A model generated the notes under the pieces. That model was not told where the DNA came from and searched no databases. It saw only the letters and a list, made by a program, of their open reading frames with translations. A stretch of 37,104 bases of DNA from Sphingomonas bacterium (lineage in GTDB: Bacteria > Pseudomonadota > Alphaproteobacteria > Sphingomonadales > Sphingomonadaceae), in NCBI RefSeq assembly GCF_028289855.1, contig NZ_JAQGKZ010000113.1, forward strand, positions 1 to 37,104, given 5' to 3'. The position numbers and the translations under genes are program-made. The number at the start of each line of letters is the position of its first letter. The stretch's first letter is position 1. Positions 1 through 5,822 of the stretch are shown one piece after another.

Positions 1-1
1 T

Positions 2-634
2 GAGGATATCGCCAAGACGCTGGCGATGTTCGGCGGCTTCACCGAGGGGCTTCAGCTCTTCGCCAGCTTCGCCATGCTGATGAACTTCCCGCGCTTCAAC
101 AAGATGAAGGGCATGGGCCAGATCGTCTCGTGGTCGGTCCGCGACGAAAGCCTGCACTGCGAAGGCATCATCCGCCTGTTCCACACCTTCGTGAAGGAAC
201 GCGACTGCCTGACCAAGGCGGTGAAGGACGACATCGCCGATCAGTGCCAGACCACCGTCCGGCTGGAGGACGCGTTCATCGACCTCGCGTTCGAACAGGG
301 CCCGGTCAACGGCATGGCGCCCAAGGACATCAAGAAATACGTCCGCTACATCGCCGACTGGCGGATGGGGCAATTGGGCATGAAGCCGATCTTCATGATC
401 GACGAACACCCTCTGCCGTGGCTCAGCCCGCTGCTCAACGGGGTGGAGCACGCCAATTTCTTCGAACAGCGCGCGACCGAATATTCGAAGGCCGCGACGC
501 GCGGGCAGTGGAACGACGTGTGGGACAGCTTCGACAAGCGCCAGAAGGCGAATGCCAAGCCGGCGGCGAACGAGGATGCCGGCGATGGGGAGAGCGGGGA
601 TATGTTTGGCGAGGCTGGGATGGCGGCTGAATGA
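2..634 (+). CDS. nrdB: Class I ribonucleotide reductase beta subunit, 3' part (5' end outside window)
   Basis: This is the C-terminal 210 residues of the small (radical-generating) subunit of aerobic class I ribonucleotide reductase, which with NrdA reduces ribonucleoside diphosphates to deoxyribonucleotides. The reading frame is open from base 2 and the start lies upstream of the window. The fragment contains FGGFTEGLQLFASFAML followed by SVRDESLHCEGI, the helix that carries the Glu and His ligands of the di-metal centre in this family. The tail is Ala/Gly/Glu-rich and ends GDMFGEAGMAAE, in the position of the flexible tail that docks on the large subunit. Codons are strongly GC-ending. Directly after the stop the base composition drops, so this gene marks the left edge of an accessory patch. 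Family assignment is sure; subclass (Ia-like) is inferred. Confidence 0.95.
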   Translation, partial: EDIAKTLAMFGGFTEGLQLFASFAMLMNFPRFNKMKGMGQIVSWSVRDESLHCEGIIRLFHTFVKERDCLTKAVKDDIADQCQTTVRLEDAFIDLAFEQGPVNGMAPKDIKKYVRYIADWRMGQLGMKPIFMIDEHPLPWLSPLLNGVEHANFFEQRATEYSKAATRGQWNDVWDSFDKRQKANAKPAANEDAGDGESGDMFGEAGMAAE

Positions 635-735
635 TTGAAATCCCGCCGCTCTGCTGGTAAGAAACAAATGTGGAACATGCCGCAACTGGTACCGATTCGC
701 TACACCAGCCTAATTCCAAGGGCGAGGTGACTGCT

Positions 736-1221
736 ATGCTAGACGTAAGGGCCATTGCGAACGTCATTTTGGACCGAGCGCACGCGCAAGGAATTGAAGT
801 CACGAACATGGCCCTGAACAAGATCGCGTACTTCGTTCACTGCGATTACATGGTCGAAAAGGGCGAGCCGTTAGTAGGCGCCAAAATCGAAGCTTGGCAG
901 CATGGGCCTGTTTTCCGCGAAATCTATCATGAGTTTAAGAGATGGGCGGACGCACCAATTCGCTCCCGCGCGAAGAAAGTTGATCCCCATTCAGGGAACG
1001 TAGAAATCGCCAAAGTCACCTTTGGCAAAGAGGAAGGTGGATACATCGACGGCCTAATAGATCGATATATCCATTTTTCGGCAGGGCAGTTGCGAGCCAT
1101 ATCGCATACGAAGGGCGGACCTTGGCATATAGTTTGGGGGCATGACGGTCAGTCCAATCCTGGAATGAAGATTACCAATGAACTGATCGTCGAGCATTAT
1201 TCTCCCGGAGTACGTCAATGA
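736..1221 (+). CDS. Panacea/SocA-type (DUF4065) antitoxin-like protein
   Basis: A 161-residue protein with the signature of the Panacea domain: an N-terminal helix, MALNKIAYFVHCDYM, then GAKIEAWQHGPVFREIYHEF (the EAW-x-x-GPV core), and a C-terminal segment LRAISHTKGGPWHIVW. Proteins of this family include the proteolytic adaptor/antitoxin SocA, and Panacea is established as a domain that neutralises many unrelated toxins encoded beside it. The start at 736 is preferred over the in-frame upstream ATG at 670 because GAGGTG at 724-729 gives a properly spaced ribosome binding site and the domain begins at once. The stop overlaps the start of the next gene by four bases (ATGA), so the two are almost certainly one translational unit. 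Composition is AT-richer than the neighbours, suggesting acquisition. The word CTGGTA occurs at 654 and 686, with ACCAG at 704; this could be an autoregulatory operator, which is speculative. Confidence 0.82.
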   Translation: MLDVRAIANVILDRAHAQGIEVTNMALNKIAYFVHCDYMVEKGEPLVGAKIEAWQHGPVFREIYHEFKRWADAPIRSRAKKVDPHSGNVEIAKVTFGKEEGGYIDGLIDRYIHFSAGQLRAISHTKGGPWHIVWGHDGQSNPGMKITNELIVEHYSPGVRQ

Positions 1222-1991
1222 CCGATTATAGCGATCCGCTATTTCGTAAGCTGGACCGAATTCCTGGCGCACCTAATTTTGTGCGCTACAATTTTGAGGA
1301 ATTGATCAAAACGACCAAGGCATATGTCCAGTTTGCTAAGGGCATGCCAACGGTCAGCTACGCTGCCGGTATCACCTTGGTCAAAGATCTCGTGCTAGGG
1401 ATCATTGATGCCGAACAGGCTCGGAAAGCTGCCCAGCGGCTGAAGGAATCGCCTTCTAAGAAGGCGGTAATCGAGTTTGTAAAAGCGTTTTGCCTCTACG
1501 CAGAAAGCCGACAGTATCGCGCAACCCCATCATACAGCGATTTTTCGGCATTCTTTCCGATTGGCCGCGACCTTTTTATTCCGGTGAAACCCACTTTAGT
1601 TGCTCGCGAAGACGGCCAGCTTAAGCCGGTTTTTGCTTTTGGCTGGAAGTCGGTCCCGTTGACGACGTATCAGCGCCGCCTTCTGATGACGATTTTGGAA
1701 GACGCGATTTTCTCGCTGACCGATTTCGAAAGCTCGGACGCAGAGATCGTGTTCTTGCCAGAGGTGAATGGTGTCCGCACCCCGGAAGTTTGGCATCGAG
1801 GGGATTACGAACTCCTGTCTCCAGTCGAACTTCGTAATCAACTGGAAGTGTTTTTGTCGGCACGCGAAGCGGCTTACCCGATCATTGCCGACTGGCTGAA
1901 AACCAAAAGGAAGCCAGCGCCGGTTGCTCCCACGGTTGATGAGGCCGAACAGCCGAGGTTGGACCTGCGGCTACCGCCTCCGGCAGAATAG
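1218..1991 (+). CDS. Unrecognised 257-residue partner of the Panacea protein, candidate toxin
   Basis: I do not recognise this protein. It starts within the last codons of the Panacea gene (four-base ATGA overlap) and has the same AT-richer composition. No signal peptide is seen, and no clear transmembrane helix apart from a mildly hydrophobic stretch near residues 45-62 (VSYAAGITLVKDLVLGII). The N-terminal half looks largely helical (KAYVQFAKG, AEQARKAAQRLKESPSKKAVIEFVKAFCLY). The middle, around residues 100-185, is rich in aromatic and beta-forming residues (FSAFFPIGRDLFIPVKPTL, VFAFGWKSVPLTTYQRRLL). The tail is charged and Pro-rich, ending RLPPPAE. No catalytic motif of a known toxin class (RelE, HEPN, Fic, toxSAS, PIN) was found by eye. 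Toxin function is inferred purely from position after a Panacea gene; it could instead be a cofactor or another accessory protein. Confidence 0.6.
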   Translation: MTDYSDPLFRKLDRIPGAPNFVRYNFEELIKTTKAYVQFAKGMPTVSYAAGITLVKDLVLGIIDAEQARKAAQRLKESPSKKAVIEFVKAFCLYAESRQYRATPSYSDFSAFFPIGRDLFIPVKPTLVAREDGQLKPVFAFGWKSVPLTTYQRRLLMTILEDAIFSLTDFESSDAEIVFLPEVNGVRTPEVWHRGDYELLSPVELRNQLEVFLSAREAAYPIIADWLKTKRKPAPVAPTVDEAEQPRLDLRLPPPAE

Positions 1992-2004
1992 CAGCTAAAA
2001 AATC

Positions 2005-2022
2005 GCGCGGAGTAAATCCGCG
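2005..2022. repeat. Palindromic 18-bp word, copy 1
   Basis: GCGCGGAGTAAATCCGCG lies 14 bases after the stop of the Panacea partner gene. Inside it CGCGGA (2006-2011) and TCCGCG (2017-2022) form a six-base-pair stem with a GTAAA loop. The identical 18 bases recur at 2617-2634 in the same orientation, and in both copies the next bases read YCTTCG. The two copies bracket the small membrane protein gene and the remnant beside it. It may act as a weak terminator for the Panacea unit or be part of a dispersed palindromic repeat; there is no T tract after it. Confidence 0.6.
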
Positions 2023-2040
2023 TCTTCGACCTGTAGTGGG

Positions 2041-2391
2041 TCAGTTTGAAATATTGTCTGATTGAGCGCCACCAAGGTTGGCTGACTTTTTGCCCCGAGT
2101 GCCGAACATATATCCGAGGATAACGCCGGCTAAAGGTGTCATTGAGGTAACCGCCCTGTCGAAAATCTGCGAACCCACCGACGACCCTGATCCAAAGAAA
2201 AGAACAGCGGTGAAGATGAATACAGTCATAATGCCAGTAAAGGTAACAGCTGCAAACCGAAGTTTATAGATTTCCTTATCAGTAGTAGGCGGTGTTTTGA
2301 TAATCACCGAAACAGCACATAATATCACGAGCGCGAGAAATACGAAGTCCAAGATGATTAGCGTTTGTCCTGTGACGTTTAAGGTGTTCAT
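2041..2391 (-). CDS. Small three-helix membrane protein, function unknown
   Basis: A 116-residue protein with three predicted membrane helices: about residues 8-31 (TLIILDFVFLALVILCAVSV), 46-67 (FAAVTFTGIMTVFIFTAVLFF) and 83-98 (MTPLAGVILGYMFG). The last helix is followed by a basic stop-transfer segment (TRGKKS). A good ribosome binding site, GGGGGATGAG, precedes the ATG at 2391. The gene sits on the strand opposite to the Panacea unit, within the AT-richer patch and between the two copies of the 18-bp palindrome. I do not recognise the family. Single small membrane proteins accompany many defence and toxin genes, but there is no direct evidence of a link here. Confidence 0.7.
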   Translation of the reverse strand: MNTLNVTGQTLIILDFVFLALVILCAVSVIIKTPPTTDKEIYKLRFAAVTFTGIMTVFIFTAVLFFGSGSSVGSQIFDRAVTSMTPLAGVILGYMFGTRGKKSANLGGAQSDNISN

Positions 2392-2419
2392 GTCTCATCC
2401 CCCAAAGGCTCAAAGCCAC

Positions 2420-2530
2420 CACGCGTTTCGCATACGGCCCCCACTTCGCGGGAGCGGCTTCCGCATCCTCTACCAGCTTGGCGATATCCGCAATCTCCCA
2501 AAGCCGATCCGACACGCCAGAGGCCATCGC
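2420..2530 (-). pseudogene. Remnant of a short gene containing a WEIADIAKLVEDAE segment
   Basis: Upstream of the membrane protein start, the minus strand encodes SDRLWEIADIAKLVEDAEAA followed by PAKWGPYAKR. This looks like the N-terminal part of the short, basic IADIVxLxE...GPYKKR proteins I associate with mobile-element regions, but with degenerate residues (W and A where basic residues are expected). After about residue 40 the frame runs into sequence that overlaps the membrane protein gene and no longer looks like protein. I read it as a decayed fragment. It could also be the true start of a short overlapping gene running to 2279, which I think less likely. Confidence 0.3.
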
Positions 2531-2616
2531 CGGGGAACTACGGTGACGGGAATTACGGTGACAATTTACTAAATCCGACGTCCTATCGGCAGTTGATAAT
2601 CCTGCGACAGGCATAG

Positions 2617-2732
2617 GCGCGGAGTAAATCCGCGCCTTCGGCCGGATCGGCTGCGCCGTCCGCCGGCAGCGCTTTGGGCTCGGCGCTCGGCGCCGACCGT
2701 GAATTAGCTCCGCTAATTAACTGCCCAAAGCG
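2617..2732. repeat. Hairpin-chain intergenic repeat, copy A
   Basis: A run of self-complementary words between the accessory patch and the gene at 2796. In order: the 18-bp palindrome (2617-2634); GCC-TTC-GGC; CGGATCGGC with GCCGTCCG around a TGC loop (one bulged T); then an outer ten-base-pair stem, CGCTTTGGGC (2670-2679) with GCCCAAAGCG (2723-2732). The outer stem encloses two hairpins: TCGGCG/CGCCGA (2680-2685/2691-2696) and AATTAGC/GCTAATT (2702-2708/2712-2718). The enclosed part would fold as a three-way junction. Read on the minus strand, the AATTAGC hairpin and the CGGTC-CGGCGC words after it resemble the copy at 4086-4183. There is no T tract, so it is not an ordinary terminator. Confidence 0.6.
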
Positions 2733-2795
2733 TTTTCCTACACGATCCTTTCTGGTTATATGATTCGGCTCCTTCTAACCAACAGGAGCAAGATC

Positions 2796-3515
2796 ATGCG
2801 CCGCAAATCGAGAGAGATGTCAGTCGAGGAGTTCGACGACTGGCTCGCCGCGACCAAGCAGTTCGAGGCCGTCGCGGAGGCGGCGGATGAGGAGGGCGGG
2901 CCGCGGCTGTCGCTCGTGCCCGTCACGCAGCGGGAGGATGTCTGGCCCACCGACCTGTTGCCCCCCGCCGCGACGGGCGAATCGGCCGACGGCGCCCCCG
3001 CCGGCGCGGTCGGTCCCGAACCCGCCGCCGTCGAGCCGGTCACCGCCATGCCCTTCGACGGCGTCGAACTGGAGGACAGCCGCAAGCGGCTCGCCGGGTG
3101 GAGCGGCGATCGGCAGCGCATTTTCCTGACCCATCTGGCGGAGACCGGGTCGGTGCATCTCGCCTGCGCCAGCGCGCGCCTGACCGCACGGTCGGCGTAC
3201 AAGCTGCGGATGCGGTCGCCGGCGTTCGCCGCGGCATGGGACACCGCGGAACAGCTTGCGGCGGGGCGGCTGTCGGCGATCGCGTTCGACCGCGCGATCA
3301 ACGGCCGCGTCGAGCAGGTCTGGCATCAGGGCGAGCTGATGATGGAAAAGCGCCTGCCCAGCGACAAATTGCTGATGTGGCTGCTCGCCCGGCTCGACCC
3401 GCGCCGCTACGCCGCGCCATGGGAATTGCGCGGCGACGGCGCCGATCCCCAGGCCGCGGCGCGCGCGGGCTTTGCGGGGCAGCTCGACGGCTTGACCGAC
3501 CTGCCGGTGGGTTAG
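2796..3515 (+). CDS. HTH protein resembling a phage terminase small subunit, orphan
   Basis: A 239-residue protein. ATG 2796 is chosen over the in-frame ATG at 2760 because AGGAG at 2784-2788 lies seven bases before it. The N-terminus is charged (RRKSREMSVEEFDDWLAA), followed by an acidic, Pro/Ala-rich linker to about residue 80. The C-terminal part holds a helix-turn-helix-like region, FLTHLAETGSVHLACASARL then TARSAYKLRMRSPAFAAAWD. This is the pattern seen in terminase small subunit-like and related sphingomonad proteins, where it is thought to recognise DNA. No large terminase or other phage gene is present, so this is either a domesticated phage remnant or a host regulator with the same fold. 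GC-rich codons suggest long residence. Function is not established. Confidence 0.65.
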   Translation: MRRKSREMSVEEFDDWLAATKQFEAVAEAADEEGGPRLSLVPVTQREDVWPTDLLPPAATGESADGAPAGAVGPEPAAVEPVTAMPFDGVELEDSRKRLAGWSGDRQRIFLTHLAETGSVHLACASARLTARSAYKLRMRSPAFAAAWDTAEQLAAGRLSAIAFDRAINGRVEQVWHQGELMMEKRLPSDKLLMWLLARLDPRRYAAPWELRGDGADPQAAARAGFAGQLDGLTDLPVG

Positions 3516-3531
3516 TGTCCATGGCCAGTGC

Positions 3532-3547
3532 GAACATTGGGAACATT
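3532..3547. repeat. Nine-base tandem GAACATT word after the HTH gene
   Basis: GAACATTGG is followed at once by GAACATTCG (3532-3538 and 3541-3547), giving a nine-base period starting 17 bases after the stop codon. A second perfect nine-base tandem, TGTAATCTT twice, lies at 3678-3695. Together with the hairpin chain at 3563-3649 these fill the stretch between the HTH gene and the next gene at 3825. I see no promoter or RNA gene in the remaining 130 bases (3696-3824). Confidence 0.45.
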
Positions 3548-3562
3548 CGGCCGAGCCGCCGA

Positions 3563-3649
3563 GCGAATAGCGTTCGCTATTCGCCGCTTGCGGCCGGCCC
3601 GGCCGGCGAGCGGCTTAGCCGACTCGTCCGACGACGTGGCTTTGCCACG
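3563..3649. repeat. Hairpin-chain intergenic repeat, copy B
   Basis: Five consecutive perfect hairpins with two- to five-base loops. GCGAATAGCG/CGCTATTCGC (3563-3572/3575-3584, loop TT); GCCGC/GCGGC (3583-3587/3590-3594, loop TT), which shares two bases with the first; GCCGG/CCGGC (3593-3597/3603-3607); CGGC/GCCG (3611-3614/3618-3621, loop TTA); and CGTGGC/GCCACG (3635-3640/3644-3649, loop TTT). The first and last have counterparts in copy C with the same loop style but different, compensating stem bases (ATAGCG/CGCTAT; GGC-TTT-GCC), and both copies have CCGACGAC at or just before the last stem. That pattern suggests selection on pairing rather than on sequence. Confidence 0.6.
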
Positions 3650-3677
3650 GCGGCCCCCGCAACCACCCTATGCTTGG

Positions 3678-3695
3678 TGTAATCTTTGTAATCTT
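3678..3695. repeat. Perfect 9-bp tandem repeat (TGTAATCTT twice)
   Basis: TGTAATCTT at 3678-3686 is followed directly by TGTAATCTT at 3687-3695, without a mismatch. It lies in the AT-richer part of an otherwise GC-rich intergenic region, 130 bases before the small gene at 3825. It could be a direct-repeat operator or a replication-slippage product; nothing in the sequence decides between these. Confidence 0.4.
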
Positions 3696-3824
3696 CCACG
3701 GGCGGCCCTCCCCTCGCTATTTTAAGGGATAACCGCTATATGGAGCACATCGCGTCCCCGGCCCCCAGCACCGGCGCGACTGAGAGTGGTCGATGCTCCC
3801 GCTATGCCAGGAGCCTCGAATCTC

Positions 3825-4103
3825 ATGCAGCCCTACAATATCCCCGCGACCAACGGCCATTCCGACTGGAGCACCCCCGGCCCGTCGCGCGCGATCAACG
3901 TCAAGACGCTGCGCCCCGAAGTCGAGGCGTTGTGCGCCAAGCACAAGGCGGCGATCAGCGCGATCGAGTCGCTGCCGCTCGGCGCGGGCACGCGGGTCGT
4001 GCTGATGAACGGCGACGACGCCGCAGTGATGCGCCGCGCGTTCGGCAAGAACGTCATCGACGGCAAGGTCGACCGCCAGCATTGGGGGAGCGCACGGAAA
4101 TAG
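3825..4103 (+). CDS. Conserved-looking small hypothetical protein (92 residues)
   Basis: The frame encodes MQPYNIPATNGHSDWSTPG, then a compact domain, SRAINVKTLRPEVEALCAKH and an alpha/beta-like remainder with VVLMNGDDAAVMRRAFGKN. There is no signal peptide or membrane helix. I do not recognise the family. The ATG at 3825 is chosen because AGGAG lies at 3809-3813; ATG 3804 and GTG 3786 are in-frame alternatives. The stop codon (4101-4103) lies inside the first perfect hairpin of the copy C repeat, so the repeat supplies the last residues. Codon use is GC-ending like the neighbours, which supports a real gene. Confidence 0.6.
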   Translation: MQPYNIPATNGHSDWSTPGPSRAINVKTLRPEVEALCAKHKAAISAIESLPLGAGTRVVLMNGDDAAVMRRAFGKNVIDGKVDRQHWGSARK

Positions 4104-4183
4104 CGGACGCTATTTCCGGTCTCGGCGCTCCCTCGGCCGGCATCGCGTAGCGATGGCCGACGACTTGGGCTTTGCCCAAGTCG
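4086..4183. repeat. Hairpin-chain intergenic repeat, copy C
   Basis: An outer stem, GGGAGCGC (4086-4093) with GCGCTCCC (4125-4132), encloses an 11-base-pair hairpin with arms CGGAAATAGCG (4095-4105) and CGCTATTTCCG (4108-4118). CATCGC/GCGATG follows (4141-4146/4150-4155, loop GTA), then CGACTTGGGC/GCCCAAGTCG (4161-4170/4174-4183, loop TTT). The block lies between two convergent genes and could act as a bidirectional terminator, although no T run follows. It shares architecture with copy B at 3563-3649 and, in inverted orientation, with copy A at 2617-2732. Confidence 0.6.
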
Positions 4184-4188
4184 GCCTG

Positions 4189-4476
4189 TTAGTTAGCGGT
4201 TTTGTAGGCGCTGCTCTTGAATTGCGTGCTCTTGAGCTGTTGGCTCTTGAGTTGCTCGCTCTTCAGCTGGTCGCTCTTGTATTGCTGGCTCTTGAGCTGT
4301 TCGCTCTTGACCTGGTTGCTGCCGGGCTGGCCGAGCCCGATCAGCACGCCTTGCGGGCTGGCGGTCGGCGCGGTGGGCTGGGTTTGCGCCTCCGCCGCGC
4401 TGATGCCGAGCGACAGGCCCAGCATCGATACCGCCGCGGCGAGCGCCGGGCGGGTGGATTTTCCGTGGTCAGCCAT
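4189..4476 (-). CDS. Secreted low-complexity protein with eight KS pentapeptide repeats
   Basis: A 95-residue protein. Residues 1-31 form a signal peptide (basic start, ALAAAVSMLGLSLGISAAEA, cleavage expected near AEA-QT). A Pro/Thr/Gly linker leads to eight five-residue repeats of the form (L/Y/F)-K-S-x-Q, beginning VKSEQ LKSQQ YKSDQ and ending FKSSA YKTAN. Every fifth residue is Lys and the residue before it is hydrophobic or aromatic. This is not the classical A(D/N)Lxx pentapeptide family, though a similar coiled beta architecture is conceivable. A ribosome binding site (GGGAGA) precedes the ATG at 4476. The start overlaps the end of the upstream YkgJ-like gene by eight bases, so the two are co-translated. 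A lysine-rich surface suggests binding of an anionic partner; this is inference. I do not recognise a named family. Confidence 0.75.
   Translation of the reverse strand: MADHGKSTRPALAAAVSMLGLSLGISAAEAQTQPTAPTASPQGVLIGLGQPGSNQVKSEQLKSQQYKSDQLKSEQLKSQQLKSTQFKSSAYKTAN
4213..4317. repeat. Seven 15-bp tandem units encoding the KS repeats
   Basis: Seven units of 15 bases, each starting GCTCTT on the plus strand (4213, 4228, 4243, 4258, 4273, 4288, 4303), make up the repeat part of the minus-strand gene. GCTCTT encodes the invariant Lys-Ser pair read in reverse; the other nine bases vary, mostly changing the residue before Gln. The units have diverged but keep exact length, as expected if the protein repeat is under selection. 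Copy number may vary between strains. Confidence 0.8.
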
Positions 4477-5092
4477 GATCGTCTCCCAGTTTTTGATCCA
4501 GAATAGACAGATGCAGCCGCATCCGCGCGTCCACGTCGGCGGGCGGATCGTCCCCCGTCGCGGCCGCCCAGGCGGCGAGTTGCGTGTCGATGTCGAGCCA
4601 GTCGTCGTCGTGGACGGCGCCGTTGCCGCCCTCGCTCTCCAGCACGTCGTGCGCGCGCAGGAACCAACCGAAATAGGCGTCGGCGGCGTGGATGAACGGC
4701 GCCGCGCCCTGCGCCTCGACATAGTCCATCACCACGCCGCCGGTACCGAAATGCCCCCGCGCCCAGCTGCGGTCGACTTCGCCATAGCTGACGCTGCCAT
4801 CGGCCAGGATCGTCCGCCCGAGCGGGAACAGCCGGCACACCAGCGGCCGGTCGGGATGGACGCTGCAGCCTTGCTCGCCGAGGAACACGCAGGCGTCGGC
4901 GTCGTCCTGTTTCAGCGCGCCGTCATCGGTGAAACGGTCGCGCAGCTCGGCGGTCGAGATGCCGCGGTTGCGCGCGAGCCGTGCGATTTCATACGGATTG
5001 ACCTGGATGCGCTTGCCCGTGCAGCACGAATTGCACCGCGTGCACTGGTAGCTGAAGGGCGTATCCGCCCGCATCGCCGCGACCTGGGGCAT
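4469..5092 (-). CDS. YkgJ family cysteine-cluster (zinc/iron-chelating) protein
   Basis: A roughly 207-residue cytoplasmic protein. It starts with the YkgJ metal-cluster signature near residues 14-30: YQCTRCNSCC then TGKRIQVNPYEIARLA. Further conserved cysteines lie in ACVFLGEQGCSVHPDRPLVC and RLFPLG, giving the CxxCxxCC...C...C...C pattern of the CxxCxxCC/YkgJ domain, which is predicted to bind Zn or Fe; its biochemical role is not known. The C-terminal half is acidic and helical. ATG 5092 is taken as the start, ATG 5074 is the alternative, and neither has a strong ribosome binding site. The last eight bases overlap the start of the KS-repeat protein gene, suggesting that the two act together or are at least made together. 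Confidence 0.85.
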   Translation of the reverse strand: MPQVAAMRADTPFSYQCTRCNSCCTGKRIQVNPYEIARLARNRGISTAELRDRFTDDGALKQDDADACVFLGEQGCSVHPDRPLVCRLFPLGRTILADGSVSYGEVDRSWARGHFGTGGVVMDYVEAQGAAPFIHAADAYFGWFLRAHDVLESEGGNGAVHDDDWLDIDTQLAAWAAATGDDPPADVDARMRLHLSILDQKLGDDHG

Positions 5093-5164
5093 GGGCGCGG
5101 TGCTAATCCCGGGTCGCCGCGTTGGTATAGGCGGAATACGACGCCGCGTTGAAAGGATGCCGAG

Positions 5165-5500
5165 ATGTGGACCGTGGCGCTGCTCGCCCTCTCCAACTGC
5201 TTCATGACGATCGCCTGGTACTGGCATCTCAAGGGCGGGATGACCAAGCCGCTGTGGATCGTCATCGCGATCAGTTGGGGCATCGCCTTGTTCGAATATT
5301 GCCTGGCGGTGCCGGCCAACCGGTGGGGCTATGCGGCGGGCTGGTCGGGCGGGCAGCTCAAGGTGACGCAGGAAGCGATCGCGCTGCTGGTGATCGGGGT
5401 ATTCATGGTCACCGTGCTCGGCGAGCCGCTCGGCTGGCGGCACGCCGGGGCGTTTCTTTGCCTGATGGGCGCGGTGGCTTTCCTGTTCGTCGGAAAATAG
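5165..5500 (+). CDS. DMT-type small membrane protein, DUF486 family
   Basis: A 111-residue integral membrane protein with about four helices, close to the usual length of the DUF486 family of the drug/metabolite transporter superfamily. Diagnostic stretches are ALSNCFMTIAWYWHLKG, FEYCLAVPANRWGY, QLKVTQEAIALLVIGVF and EPLGWRHAGAFLCLMGAVAF. The substrate is unknown for the family. AAAGG lies about eight bases before ATG 5165. It is transcribed alone, divergent from the YkgJ gene and convergent with the next small gene. Confidence 0.88.
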   Translation: MWTVALLALSNCFMTIAWYWHLKGGMTKPLWIVIAISWGIALFEYCLAVPANRWGYAAGWSGGQLKVTQEAIALLVIGVFMVTVLGEPLGWRHAGAFLCLMGAVAFLFVGK

Positions 5501-5504
5501 CGGG

Positions 5505-5705
5505 CTAGTTCCCCATAGCGTTGGCAAGAATGGCCAGGTCGGCGTTGTCCACCGCCACGCCAGTCGCATCGGTATCGGCCGCCGCGACATTGTTCGCCGC
5601 GGGGTCGGGCGCGTTGGCCTCCGCCACGTCGTACGCGGTCCAGATGATCCCGCCCGCCCAGAACAGGGCGGCCCAGCGGCTGCGGAAGATCCTCGACGAG
5701 AACAT
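5505..5705 (-). CDS. Small single-helix membrane protein, unknown
   Basis: A 66-residue protein: a basic start (MFSSRIFRSR), one hydrophobic helix (WAALFWAGGIIWTAYDVA), then an Ala/Asp/Asn-rich tail predicted to be outside the cytoplasm. AGG lies just before the ATG at 5705. It converges on the DUF486 gene with a four-base gap. Small alanine-rich proteins of this kind are common in sphingomonads; I know no function. The frame could be extended upstream, but the extension looks like antisense to non-coding sequence. Confidence 0.55.
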   Translation of the reverse strand: MFSSRIFRSRWAALFWAGGIIWTAYDVAEANAPDPAANNVAAADTDATGVAVDNADLAILANAMGN

Positions 5706-5822
5706 GCCTGCTTCATACCGCCCCACGGTTAACGTCGCGGCACCGCCATGGGTTAACGCCGGGATTGCCGCAGCCCCTCGCGAGGCATAGCATCCACGCC
5801 GACACCCAACGGGAGAGCGGCG

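Noticed and set aside
670..735. Longer N-terminus for the Panacea protein starting at ATG 670
   Set aside because: The added 22 residues match no part of the domain, and the ribosome binding site favours ATG 736.
2279..2515. A complete gene overlapping the start of the small membrane protein
   Set aside because: Only the first 35-40 residues look like protein. The rest reads through the membrane protein gene in another frame with no coding character, so only a remnant is listed.
3740..3824. A tRNA or small RNA gene before the small protein at 3825
   Set aside because: No acceptor stem, T-loop sequence or terminator could be assembled from the bases.
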